Shown piece by piece: positions 50,669-57,853 of a stretch of 64,000 bases of DNA. Origin of the DNA: Amphritea sp. 1_MG-2023 (lineage in GTDB: Bacteria > Pseudomonadota > Gammaproteobacteria > Pseudomonadales > Balneatricaceae); assembly GCF_030547545.1 (NCBI RefSeq), contig NZ_JAUOQE010000008.1, forward strand, positions 62,001 to 126,000, in the 5' to 3' direction. Every line of letters starts with the position of its first letter. The stretch's first letter is position 1. The notes under the pieces were generated by a model. It was not told the origin of the DNA. It was given only the letters and a program-made list of their open reading frames with translations, and did no database searches. The position numbers and the translations under genes were made by a program.

Positions 50669-51546
50669 TACTGGCGCTCAACAATGTAGTCGGCCAGCCA
50701 ATGCAGTGGTGCGGCGGCCGCGTTAAAATATTCGATACTGGCGTGAGCCTGCTGGTTGAGCTGGTCTAGTTTTTGTTTGGCACCCGCCATCCCTAACAGT
50801 GCCGGGTAAGTAGACTTTTCATGCAATAGATCGGAACCCTGAGGTTTGCCCAGTATCTCGGTATTACTTTCGATATCAAGAATGTCATCTTTTACCTGAA
50901 ACGCCAGACCAATCGCACGGGAGTAGGTATTCAGGGCTTGCAGATCGGCATCCGTGGCGCGCGTGCTGGATAATGCGCCTAGCTCGATACTAGCGTTGAT
51001 CAGTGCGCCGGTTTTATGTCGGTGCATCCGCTCGAGTTGTTCAATATTGATCTGTTTACCTTCATTACAGAGATCGATAGATTGACCGCCTACCATACCC
51101 TGATAACCGCTATTGAAGGCTAAGGTTCTGAGCATTTTCAGATTAATCTCTGCCGGCAGTGAGTGCTCATCGGCTAACAGTTGGAACGCCAACGCGTGTA
51201 AACCATCACCCGCAAGAATGGCGGTCGCCTCATCAAAGGCAATATGGCAGGTGGGTTTTCCACGACGTAAAGCATCATCATCCATGGCCGGCAGATCATC
51301 ATGCACCAGCGAATAACTGTGAATACACTCGATCGCACAAGCGGCGGCATCGGCATGTTCTAGCGAACCATTGAGTAACTGATTAGCCATATACACTAAT
51401 ACGGGCCGCACACGCTTTCCGCCATTAAACAGTGAGTATTGCATTGCCTGACGGACTTTCTCCGCATCACCAGAGCGGCTTAACACCGTTTGCAAGCGGT
51501 GTTCGACGCGGCGCTGATATTGCTGTAACAGCGGCTTAGCATCCAT
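50665..51546 (-). CDS. ispA: Farnesyl diphosphate synthase (geranyltranstransferase)
   Basis: A 293-residue short-chain prenyltransferase. The first aspartate-rich motif is in SLVHDDLPAMDDD and the second in AFQVKDDILDIES; GGKRVRPVLVYM lies near the N-terminus. The extra two residues within the first motif (DDxxxxD) are typical of bacterial farnesyl diphosphate synthases. Downstream product use includes ubiquinone and undecaprenyl phosphate. It lies 4 bp after xseB and overlaps dxs. Confidence 0.96.
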   Translation of the reverse strand: MDAKPLLQQYQRRVEHRLQTVLSRSGDAEKVRQAMQYSLFNGGKRVRPVLVYMANQLLNGSLEHADAAACAIECIHSYSLVHDDLPAMDDDALRRGKPTCHIAFDEATAILAGDGLHALAFQLLADEHSLPAEINLKMLRTLAFNSGYQGMVGGQSIDLCNEGKQINIEQLERMHRHKTGALINASIELGALSSTRATDADLQALNTYSRAIGLAFQVKDDILDIESNTEILGKPQGSDLLHEKSTYPALLGMAGAKQKLDQLNQQAHASIEYFNAAAAPLHWLADYIVERQY

Positions 51547-51550
51547 CCGC

Positions 51551-51790
51551 TTATTCCTCAGATAGGCTAAAGGGCGTCGCTTGTAATTCGCCGTTCTGTT
51601 GAATCAATATCTGCACCTTTTGCTCAGCATCGGCGAGAATCGATTGACAGTCGCGCGTGAGGCGAACGCCCTGCTCGAAAGTTTGCAGCGACTGTTCTAA
51701 GGACAGCTCTCCTTGTTCCAGTTGGTTAACCATGCTCTCCAGTTGAGCGAGAGAAGTTTCAAAATCAGGTGTTTTTTTCTTTGCACACAT
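51551..51790 (-). CDS. xseB: Exodeoxyribonuclease VII small subunit
   Basis: The ATG at 51790 gives [20 protein letters not shown] and 79 residues, a normal XseB; the longer frame has no support. The sequence is a helical hairpin with the family core [25 protein letters not shown]. XseB binds the large subunit XseA to form the single-strand exonuclease. It heads the xseB-ispA-dxs operon. The 227-bp spacer to the divergent pomA holds both promoters. Confidence 0.95.
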   Translation of the reverse strand: MCAKKKTPDFETSLAQLESMVNQLEQGELSLEQSLQTFEQGVRLTRDCQSILADAEQKVQILIQQNGELQATPFSLSEE

Positions 51791-52017
51791 AAAGCTTACC
51801 GTCGGCGATTTGAGCCATTTTAAAGGCGACAAGTTACCGGCCATGCCGGTCAGGGTCAAACAAGCGAATAAATTGTACTCTAAACCGAGTGATATAGGGG
51901 GAACCGAGTTAAAATTTTGCTATTATCCGGTTAAAGTTTTACCGCTACATGGGCGATAACAAGAGGCTAATCAGTCTCTGTGACTGCTGATATGACGGAT
52001 ACGTAAAGGGGATTTGT

Positions 52018-52782
52018 GTGGATTTAGCAACACTGGTTGGCTTGATTGGTTCATTAGGTATTGTTATTGCCGCTATGGTGCTAGGCGGAGATCCAGGTGT
52101 ATTTTTCAACATACCGTCGTTACTGATTGTTATTGGTGGCATGCTGCTGGTGGTGCTGATGAAGTTTACACTGGGTCAGTTTCTTGGGGTTGGGAAGATT
52201 GCCGCCAAGGCTTTTCTGTTTAAATCCGTCAGCCCAGAGGACATTATTACTGAGGCCGTTGATCTGGCTGATGCTGCGCGTAAAGGCGGCTTGCTCTCCT
52301 TGGAAGATAAACAGGTCAGCAGCGATTTTATGCAGCGCGGCATTCAGTTATTGGTGGATGGTCATGACCCCGATATTGTCAAAACACTGCTGAATAAAGA
52401 GATGAAGCTCACCAATGATCGTCATCAGACCGGCATTAGCGTGTTTAGCTCAATGGGCGATGTCGCACCGGCGATGGGCATGATCGGCACGTTGGTTGGT
52501 CTCGTACAGATGCTGTCGAATATGTCAGATCCGAAATCAATCGGTCCGGCGATGGCGGTGGCGCTACTAACCACCCTCTATGGGGCGATGATTGCCACCA
52601 TGATTGCGTTACCGATTGCCGATAAACTCTCTATCCGCAAGGATGAAGAGGCCCTTAATCAGGCGCTGATCATCGATAGCTTGCTGGCTATTCAGGCCGG
52701 TCAGAATCCGCGTGTTATCGAGCAGATGTTACGTAATTACTTACCGGAATCTAAGCGAGCAGTCGCAGCTGAGCAAGGCTAA
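52018..52782 (+). CDS. pomA: Flagellar motor stator protein PomA
   Basis: A 254-residue inner-membrane protein with four membrane helices, starting with GTG at 52018. MDLATLVGLIGSLGIVIAAM and GGMLLVVLMKFTLGQFLGV form the first pair. The cytoplasmic loop carries charged residues that touch FliG, and SSMGDVAPAMGMIGTLVGLVQM with TTLYGAMIATMIALP forms the ion-channel pair. Similarity to the Na+-driven PomA/MotC group, rather than Escherichia coli MotA, suggests a sodium stator. pomB begins 14 bp later. Confidence 0.93.
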   Translation: MDLATLVGLIGSLGIVIAAMVLGGDPGVFFNIPSLLIVIGGMLLVVLMKFTLGQFLGVGKIAAKAFLFKSVSPEDIITEAVDLADAARKGGLLSLEDKQVSSDFMQRGIQLLVDGHDPDIVKTLLNKEMKLTNDRHQTGISVFSSMGDVAPAMGMIGTLVGLVQMLSNMSDPKSIGPAMAVALLTTLYGAMIATMIALPIADKLSIRKDEEALNQALIIDSLLAIQAGQNPRVIEQMLRNYLPESKRAVAAEQG

Positions 52783-52796
52783 AGAGGGATACACGG

Positions 52797-53750
52797 ATGA
52801 GCGATGAAGAACTCGAATGCCCTCCCTGTCCTGCAGGTTTACCCGGTTGGTTGGCGACGTTTGCCGACCTAATGTCACTGTTGATGTGCTTTTTCGTACT
52901 GCTGTTATCGTTTTCCGAAATGGATGTATTGAAGTTTAAGCAGTTAGCAGGCTCTATGCGTGAAGCCTTTGGCGTACAGAATCAAGTTAAGGTAGAGGAT
53001 ATTCCCAAAGGCACCAGTATTATCGCGCAGGAGTTTAGCCCAGGTCGACCAGAGCCTACGCCGTTGAATGAAGTGCGGCAAATGACGCTTAATAATGATT
53101 TGCAATCACTTGATGTGAGAACCAAAGAAGGCGAATCGGAGATTCAGGATAAGCTTGAAGGGGAAACCACCGATCAACTACAGCAAATTCTAGAACAACT
53201 CGAAGCGCAAGCCGAGGCGCAGGCGAAGGCAGAAGCGGTCGAGTTTGCAGCCGTTTTACGTCAGGAAATTGGTCAGGGGAGTGTCGAGATCGATACGGAA
53301 GGCCGAAAAATAGTGATCCGAGTAAAAGAGAAGGGATCGTTTGCTTCGGGTTCTGCCGAGTTGAAATTTGCCTATATTCCGGTGATTGCCAAGATTAGGG
53401 ATGTCTTACTCAATGTGGGTGGCAACGTCGCGATTGAAGGGCACAGTGATAATATCCCCGTCTCGGGCGGCCTGTATGAGTCTAATTGGGGCTTATCTAC
53501 AGCACGGGCACTGGCAGTGGGGCATGAGCTGTTTGCTGATCCACGTATTGATCAATCCCGTTTCACGATTATTGGTTACGCGGATACCAAGCCGTTGGCA
53601 CCCAATAATACCGCTGAAAATCGCAGTATGAATCGTCGGGTAGAGATTATTATTCAAAAGGGCAGTGATACTGAAGCACTGGAAAAATTGAAAGCACAGA
53701 GCGAAGATGGGCAGAGCTTTGAGCCACTAGCACCCGAAGAAGTGTTCTAA
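52797..53750 (+). CDS. pomB: Flagellar motor stator protein PomB
   Basis: A 317-residue partner of PomA. The single membrane helix (about 18-40) carries the ion-binding Asp24 in WLATFADLMSLLMCFFVLLL, with the plug region just after it. A long linker rich in Gln/Glu/Ala (about 100-150) leads to an OmpA-like peptidoglycan-binding domain (about 170-290) with VAIEGHSDNIPVSGG and NRSMNRRVEIII. The cysteine in the helix and the overall type fit a Na+ stator. No other flagellar gene is in the window. Confidence 0.93.
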   Translation: MSDEELECPPCPAGLPGWLATFADLMSLLMCFFVLLLSFSEMDVLKFKQLAGSMREAFGVQNQVKVEDIPKGTSIIAQEFSPGRPEPTPLNEVRQMTLNNDLQSLDVRTKEGESEIQDKLEGETTDQLQQILEQLEAQAEAQAKAEAVEFAAVLRQEIGQGSVEIDTEGRKIVIRVKEKGSFASGSAELKFAYIPVIAKIRDVLLNVGGNVAIEGHSDNIPVSGGLYESNWGLSTARALAVGHELFADPRIDQSRFTIIGYADTKPLAPNNTAENRSMNRRVEIIIQKGSDTEALEKLKAQSEDGQSFEPLAPEEVF

Positions 53751-53792
53751 TCGACGAAAAAGCTTTCGCTATCCACGGATAATTTTAGCCAT

Positions 53793-53818
53793 AAAAAACC
53801 CGACACTGATGTCGGGTT
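53793..53818 (-). terminator. Terminator of the cytochrome c gene
   Basis: CCCGACA (53799-53805), loop CTGA, TGTCGGG (53810-53816), with a run of A on its left side. On the minus strand this reads as a stem followed by TTTTTT, ending the cytochrome gene transcript; it may also weakly end pomAB. Confidence 0.85.
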
Positions 53819-53833
53819 CGGGTTGTGTGTTGC

Positions 53834-54139
53834 TTATTTCGAGTTGTCGAGCATATATTGGATAGCGCTTTTAAGTTCGCTGTCAGTACAATCCATGCAC
53901 GTCCCTTTCGGAGGCATTGCGTTGATACCATTGGTTGCCGTCACCAGCAGAGCGTCGATACCCTTCGCGGCACGTGGCGCCCATTGTTCTGCGTTGCCGA
54001 ATAGCGGTGCACCTGCGGCACCGGTCATGTGACAGGCGATACACTTGGTGTTGTAGAGGGTTGCGCCATCACGTTCAGCCATTGCTGCAACGGGAGTCAT
54101 TAACATGGCTGTTACTGCCAGCATTATTGTCTTTTTCAT
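53834..54139 (-). CDS. Cytochrome c5-family monohaem protein
   Basis: A 101-residue periplasmic cytochrome with a signal peptide (MKKTIMLAVTAMLMTPVAAMA). The haem-binding motif is CIACH at 33-37, with the likely axial methionine in GINAMPPKG. The extra cysteine pair CMDC near the C-terminus is typical of cytochrome c5. It should shuttle electrons in the periplasm, partner unknown. AAGGTG before the ATG gives a good ribosome site. It is a single gene, convergent with pomAB. Confidence 0.93.
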   Translation of the reverse strand: MKKTIMLAVTAMLMTPVAAMAERDGATLYNTKCIACHMTGAAGAPLFGNAEQWAPRAAKGIDALLVTATNGINAMPPKGTCMDCTDSELKSAIQYMLDNSK

Positions 54140-54300
54140 TTCACCTTCACCTTTATTAGTATCCGTTAATAGCTGCCATGTTAGTGGCCCCGGATTTTAG
54201 TCATCGCAGTTTATGCGTATGACTATAGCTATGTAAATACCTTATAAGGTCTTAATCGAAGCTGAATCAATAAAACAGAATATAGCGTTAGCCGCGGTGA

Positions 54301-54504
54301 TTATGGCCGCAGGCTCATTGCATAGGCGGCTTGATGATGTTGATTAGAGGCTTTCAATTGCTGCATTTTACGTTGTTTAAGATAGTTCTCGTAGTGTGTC
54401 ATGACCTGCTCAGCGGGCAGATCAATCATCATTTGTAGCTGATCGGGGCTATGTCCATCGCGCAGTAGCTGAGCGATTTGATGTTCAGTCGAGTTCATCG
54501 TCAT
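54301..54504 (-). CDS. Small protein of unknown function (67 residues)
   Basis: I do not recognise this protein. It is probably real: AAAGGAT lies eight bases before the ATG, and the composition is balanced and hydrophilic. The N-terminal half (HQIAQLLRDGHSPDQLQMMI, then LPAEQVMTHYENYLKQ) looks like two or three short helices of a helix-turn-helix-like kind. The C-terminus is rich in Gln/His. No signal peptide or membrane segment is present. A shift of start to the second ATG (MNSTEH) is possible. It stands alone between the cytochrome c gene and the predicted winged-helix gene, both transcribed away from it or separated by spacers. Confidence 0.6.
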   Translation of the reverse strand: MTMNSTEHQIAQLLRDGHSPDQLQMMIDLPAEQVMTHYENYLKQRKMQQLKASNQHHQAAYAMSLRP

Positions 54505-54735
54505 TGTGTTAATCCTTTATATTTATTCCTCCATGATTCTCTCTGAAAATTGTGACAAAAAGGTTTCCGTTAGAATTAATCCTATAAAACACAGGGTTTT
54601 TGTTGCCGTATGGGGACAGAATAGTATATGTTCTTGTTATTGTTCGAATGACAGGATGATTTAATTTTGCGTCTAAAATGGTTTCACTACGAGTGATAAA
54701 TGCTGTTCACCCACAATGAGGCTAAAGGGGCAAGT

Positions 54736-55269
54736 ATGGACAAAGCTACTGTTAGCGTGATGCGTTCAAATAAAATAAAAAACACCATTTCAGGAGGGGT
54801 TATGCCGACTAGTCTGCGCGCCAGTTATGATGCCGATGAGTTGGCGCAGAAGCTGGGGTTTGTTTCTTTTTCAACGGATTTTCTGATTCGTTGTTATCGC
54901 GTCTTTGATGGTGATATTAAATCCGCCATAATCTTTAATGTGATCTCTCTTTGGGCATTGCGACAACGTGAAGAAACTGACAATAGTCAGTCAATCGCAG
55001 GCTTTTCCTGTAATAATCATTCGATCAGTATCGCCACCGGCATTCCTTATGAAACGGTACGCCGTAAGGTCAAGGCGATGGTCGAGAATGGTTGGCTTGA
55101 ATTTAGCGATTCCTCTCATGTGCTGCTGAATGCGGAGAAATGGAAGGAAGTCTTGAGCGATGTTGTTGATCCCGAACGTTGTGTGGTGGGGTATGTACGT
55201 AGTACCGATGTAGCGCCTTCGTTTTCTCAGAATGAACGTCGAGGAAGCCCCGCCGATCGGCGTAGCTAA
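54736..55269 (+). CDS. Predicted winged-helix DNA-binding protein of unknown function
   Basis: A 177-residue protein whose family I cannot name. The middle part looks like a winged helix: SIIFNVISLWALRQ-type helix, then CNNHSISIATGIPYETVRRKVKAMVENGWLEF, in which PYETVRRKVKAM is the recognition helix and the following WLEFSDSSHVLL the wing. The C-terminus is polar and probably disordered. Two starts each have a strong ribosome site: ATG 54736 behind AAAGGGG and ATG 54802 behind AGGAGGGG, so a 155-residue form is possible. A frame from 54700 has no such site. The gene ends in a strong terminator and is not part of an operon. Confidence 0.72.
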   Translation: MDKATVSVMRSNKIKNTISGGVMPTSLRASYDADELAQKLGFVSFSTDFLIRCYRVFDGDIKSAIIFNVISLWALRQREETDNSQSIAGFSCNNHSISIATGIPYETVRRKVKAMVENGWLEFSDSSHVLLNAEKWKEVLSDVVDPERCVVGYVRSTDVAPSFSQNERRGSPADRRS

Positions 55270-55286
55270 TGGCTGCATATTTCGAG

Positions 55287-55313
55287 AAGAGGCCGCTATA
55301 GCGGCCTTTTTTT
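55287..55313 (+). terminator. Terminator of the winged-helix gene
   Basis: AGGCCGC, loop TATA, GCGGCCT followed by TTTTTT, 20 bases after the stop codon. Confidence 0.92.
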
Positions 55314-55427
55314 ATGGCTTATCAGTGGCAATTGAGGGACGTTATGGGTTTGATATTGATTGCCAATGACAGGTTTTTTCGATCCAATGCTCGATGATTG
55401 AATGTTGTAATAAATTAGGAATAAGTA

Positions 55428-56060
55428 ATGACAAGCCCTGATGTCTTTGAACAGATAGCCGAAGCGCTTTATCAGCAAGGTTATGCCGTGTTGAGTCATG
55501 CACTCCCCGAGCCACTCTGTCGTGCACTCGCGCAGGAAGTTAGGCATTTGCCAGCTGAACAATTTAGTCGCGCGGGTGTTGGGCGTCAGGACGATCATGT
55601 AAAAGCAGATACGATTCGGCGGGATGAAATTTGTTGGATCGATAATAATACGGCGGCGGGACGTGAATGGTTGAGATGGGCGGGTGAGCTGCAGCAGGCG
55701 ATCAACCGGCGTCTATTTTTGGGATTGTTTTCATTTGAAAGTCATTATGCTCATTATCAGGCGGGGGATTTTTATAAAAAACATCGAGATGCCTTTCGAG
55801 GGCAGCAAAATCGAGTGCTATCGGTTGTGACATATCTGAATACGGATTGGCAGCCTGAGGATGGCGGTGAGCTATTAATCTATCCGGATAACGGCGATGT
55901 TCCGTTGTTGCGGGTGATACCGGAGTTTGGCACGTTAGTGGTGTTTCTGAGTGAAGAGTTTCCGCATGAAGTGCTACCCGCTCAGACAGACCGTTATAGT
56001 ATTGCCGGTTGGTTTCGCATTAACAGCGGCAATAGCCAAAGAATAGATCCCGATAGCTGA
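55428..56060 (+). CDS. 2-oxoglutarate/Fe(II)-dependent oxygenase (prolyl-4-hydroxylase-like)
   Basis: A 210-residue enzyme of the 2OG-Fe(II) oxygenase superfamily. The iron ligands are visible as HxD in YKKHRDAFRG and the distal histidine in EEFPHEVLP, with the oxoglutarate-binding arginine in YSIAGWFRIN about ten residues later. HYAHYQAGDFYKKH and LSVVTYLNTDWQPEDGGELLIY are typical of the SM-20/PKHD-type group. It probably hydroxylates a protein side chain, for example on a ribosomal or translation factor as in related bacterial enzymes, but the substrate is unknown. It stands alone between a terminator and a 162-bp gap. Confidence 0.9.
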   Translation: MTSPDVFEQIAEALYQQGYAVLSHALPEPLCRALAQEVRHLPAEQFSRAGVGRQDDHVKADTIRRDEICWIDNNTAAGREWLRWAGELQQAINRRLFLGLFSFESHYAHYQAGDFYKKHRDAFRGQQNRVLSVVTYLNTDWQPEDGGELLIYPDNGDVPLLRVIPEFGTLVVFLSEEFPHEVLPAQTDRYSIAGWFRINSGNSQRIDPDS

Positions 56061-56222
56061 TCGTTACGATAGCGGCACAGCCCTAGACATTGTATTGGTA
56101 GGCATCAGTGGAGGCTGGTGATAACAGGCAATTGATTGTTAGTTTGAAGCTGAACAGTGCTCGATTTTGCCTGTCGCAGTGATAACATATGGCTTCGATA
56201 GTTTTTAGATTAAGGACTGCCG

Positions 56223-57746
56223 GTGTCCCTCTCTGTTAAATCCGTATCATCTTATCGACTGTTTATAGGGTTACTGCTTGGCTATGTGTTGACGCACCTA
56301 CTCATACGTTTGGCGATGGGAGGGACGTTGGAATTGGATGAAGCTGAACAGTTGATTCTCGGGCAGCAGTTAGCTTGGGGATATAACACTCAGCCGCCGC
56401 TTTATAGCTGGCTTCAATGGTCCTTTTTTCAACTCTTCGGTGAAGGGGTCTTTGCACTGGCCCTGTTGAAGTCGTTATTACTGTTTGGCATCTATCTGTT
56501 TACTTGGCTGACGGCACGCAGCCTTATTCGCGAGCCTCGGATCGCCCTATTGGCGACGCTTTCACTGTTTTTAATCCCCAGTATCGCTTGGGAATCCGTG
56601 CGAGATCTGACTCACTCGGTACTGGCCACTGCGATTGCCGCGGCGATGTTTTATACGGTTATCCGCATTTATCAACAGCGCGCTCTCGGTGGCTATTTGG
56701 TTCTGGGTGTGTTGTTGGCATGTGGTATGTTGGCGAAATACAGCTTTGCGCTGTTTGCCTTGAGTCTCCTGTTGGCTGCCGTGTCATTGCCGGGCTATCG
56801 ACGTTTATTATTAGACCGACGCATCCTTATATCTGCTGTGCTGGCGTTGCTATTAGTCACACCTCATCTGTTATGGGCTCTGGCGTATCAGCATCAGATT
56901 AGTGGCTTTATCGCTAACCAGATGGGTGAAGCACAACAAATGGATTATCTAGCTGGGGTGATCAGTGGTTTGTCTAGTCTGACAAAGAGTGTGGTAGAGT
57001 TCTTGATCCTTGTATGGCTGGTGTTGACCTTGTTATTTCCGTCCGCCTATCGCGCATTACCTGCTGATAATGTGAATATTCACCGGTTACTCATGGCACG
57101 TTTTTTATTGGCTGCTTTACTGGTATGTATTGTTTTGATTATGGTAATGGGGGCGACGCATTTTCAGAGCCGCTGGTTTCAGCCGCTGCTGTTTATCTTC
57201 CCGCTATATTTCCTCAGTCGCGCCGATGCCATGGGGATAACGGCCCAGCGGGAGATGTTATTACGTTCGGTGATTATCTTTTTCGCCGTTACTGTGATTG
57301 TGTTGCGCTTCAGTCAGTTTTGGTTGGCGCCCTACCTACAGCGGCATGTTAATCGGATGCAACTGCCATCGGCTGAGCTCGCTGAACAACTCAAGCAGCA
57401 AGGATTTACCGGTGGTACCATTATCGGTGATAGTAATTTGTCGGCGTCTAATCTAGCGCTGTATTTCGACAATGCGCGGATTTTAAGTCCGAAAGTTGAA
57501 TTTTTTACGGTGGCCAGCCATCTGCGCAGTGTTGTGGGACAGTGCCTCATCACTTGGCATGCCAATCGGCGAGATAGTATGCCTGAGACGTTGACAAGGT
57601 TTCTGCGACAACAAGGTATTGTCGTCAGCGCATCAAAGCAGGATTATATTAGTGCGCCTTATCGATATACGGATAGGGGAGAATATCGCATCGGGTATAT
57701 CTTGCTGGGCTCAGAATTGCTCTGTAACCGAGCGCAAGAAAACTAG
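56223..57746 (+). CDS. Glycosyltransferase family 39-like membrane protein (ArnT/PMT type)
   Basis: A 507-residue protein starting with GTG at 56223, with about 11-12 membrane helices. The first periplasmic loop has the family's acidic pair in GTLELDEAEQ, followed by YNTQPPLYSWLQ, typical of ArnT/PMT-like enzymes that take sugars from a polyprenyl phosphate. WESVRDLTHSVLATAIAAA forms a second conserved loop. The C-terminal periplasmic domain (about 370-505) is soluble. It probably adds a sugar to lipid A, a surface polymer or a protein; neither donor nor acceptor can be read. It lies 107 bp before ptsP and has no partner gene for sugar synthesis nearby. Confidence 0.85.
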   Translation: MSLSVKSVSSYRLFIGLLLGYVLTHLLIRLAMGGTLELDEAEQLILGQQLAWGYNTQPPLYSWLQWSFFQLFGEGVFALALLKSLLLFGIYLFTWLTARSLIREPRIALLATLSLFLIPSIAWESVRDLTHSVLATAIAAAMFYTVIRIYQQRALGGYLVLGVLLACGMLAKYSFALFALSLLLAAVSLPGYRRLLLDRRILISAVLALLLVTPHLLWALAYQHQISGFIANQMGEAQQMDYLAGVISGLSSLTKSVVEFLILVWLVLTLLFPSAYRALPADNVNIHRLLMARFLLAALLVCIVLIMVMGATHFQSRWFQPLLFIFPLYFLSRADAMGITAQREMLLRSVIIFFAVTVIVLRFSQFWLAPYLQRHVNRMQLPSAELAEQLKQQGFTGGTIIGDSNLSASNLALYFDNARILSPKVEFFTVASHLRSVVGQCLITWHANRRDSMPETLTRFLRQQGIVVSASKQDYISAPYRYTDRGEYRIGYILLGSELLCNRAQEN

Positions 57747-57853
57747 CAATATTTAGCTTCACTATGGGTTAGAGCTGACAGCGCAGCTGGTGTTGTACTT
57801 ATTATATGGGGTCTGATGGCATTGGACTTAGAAACAGAATCAAGGCGGGGGTT

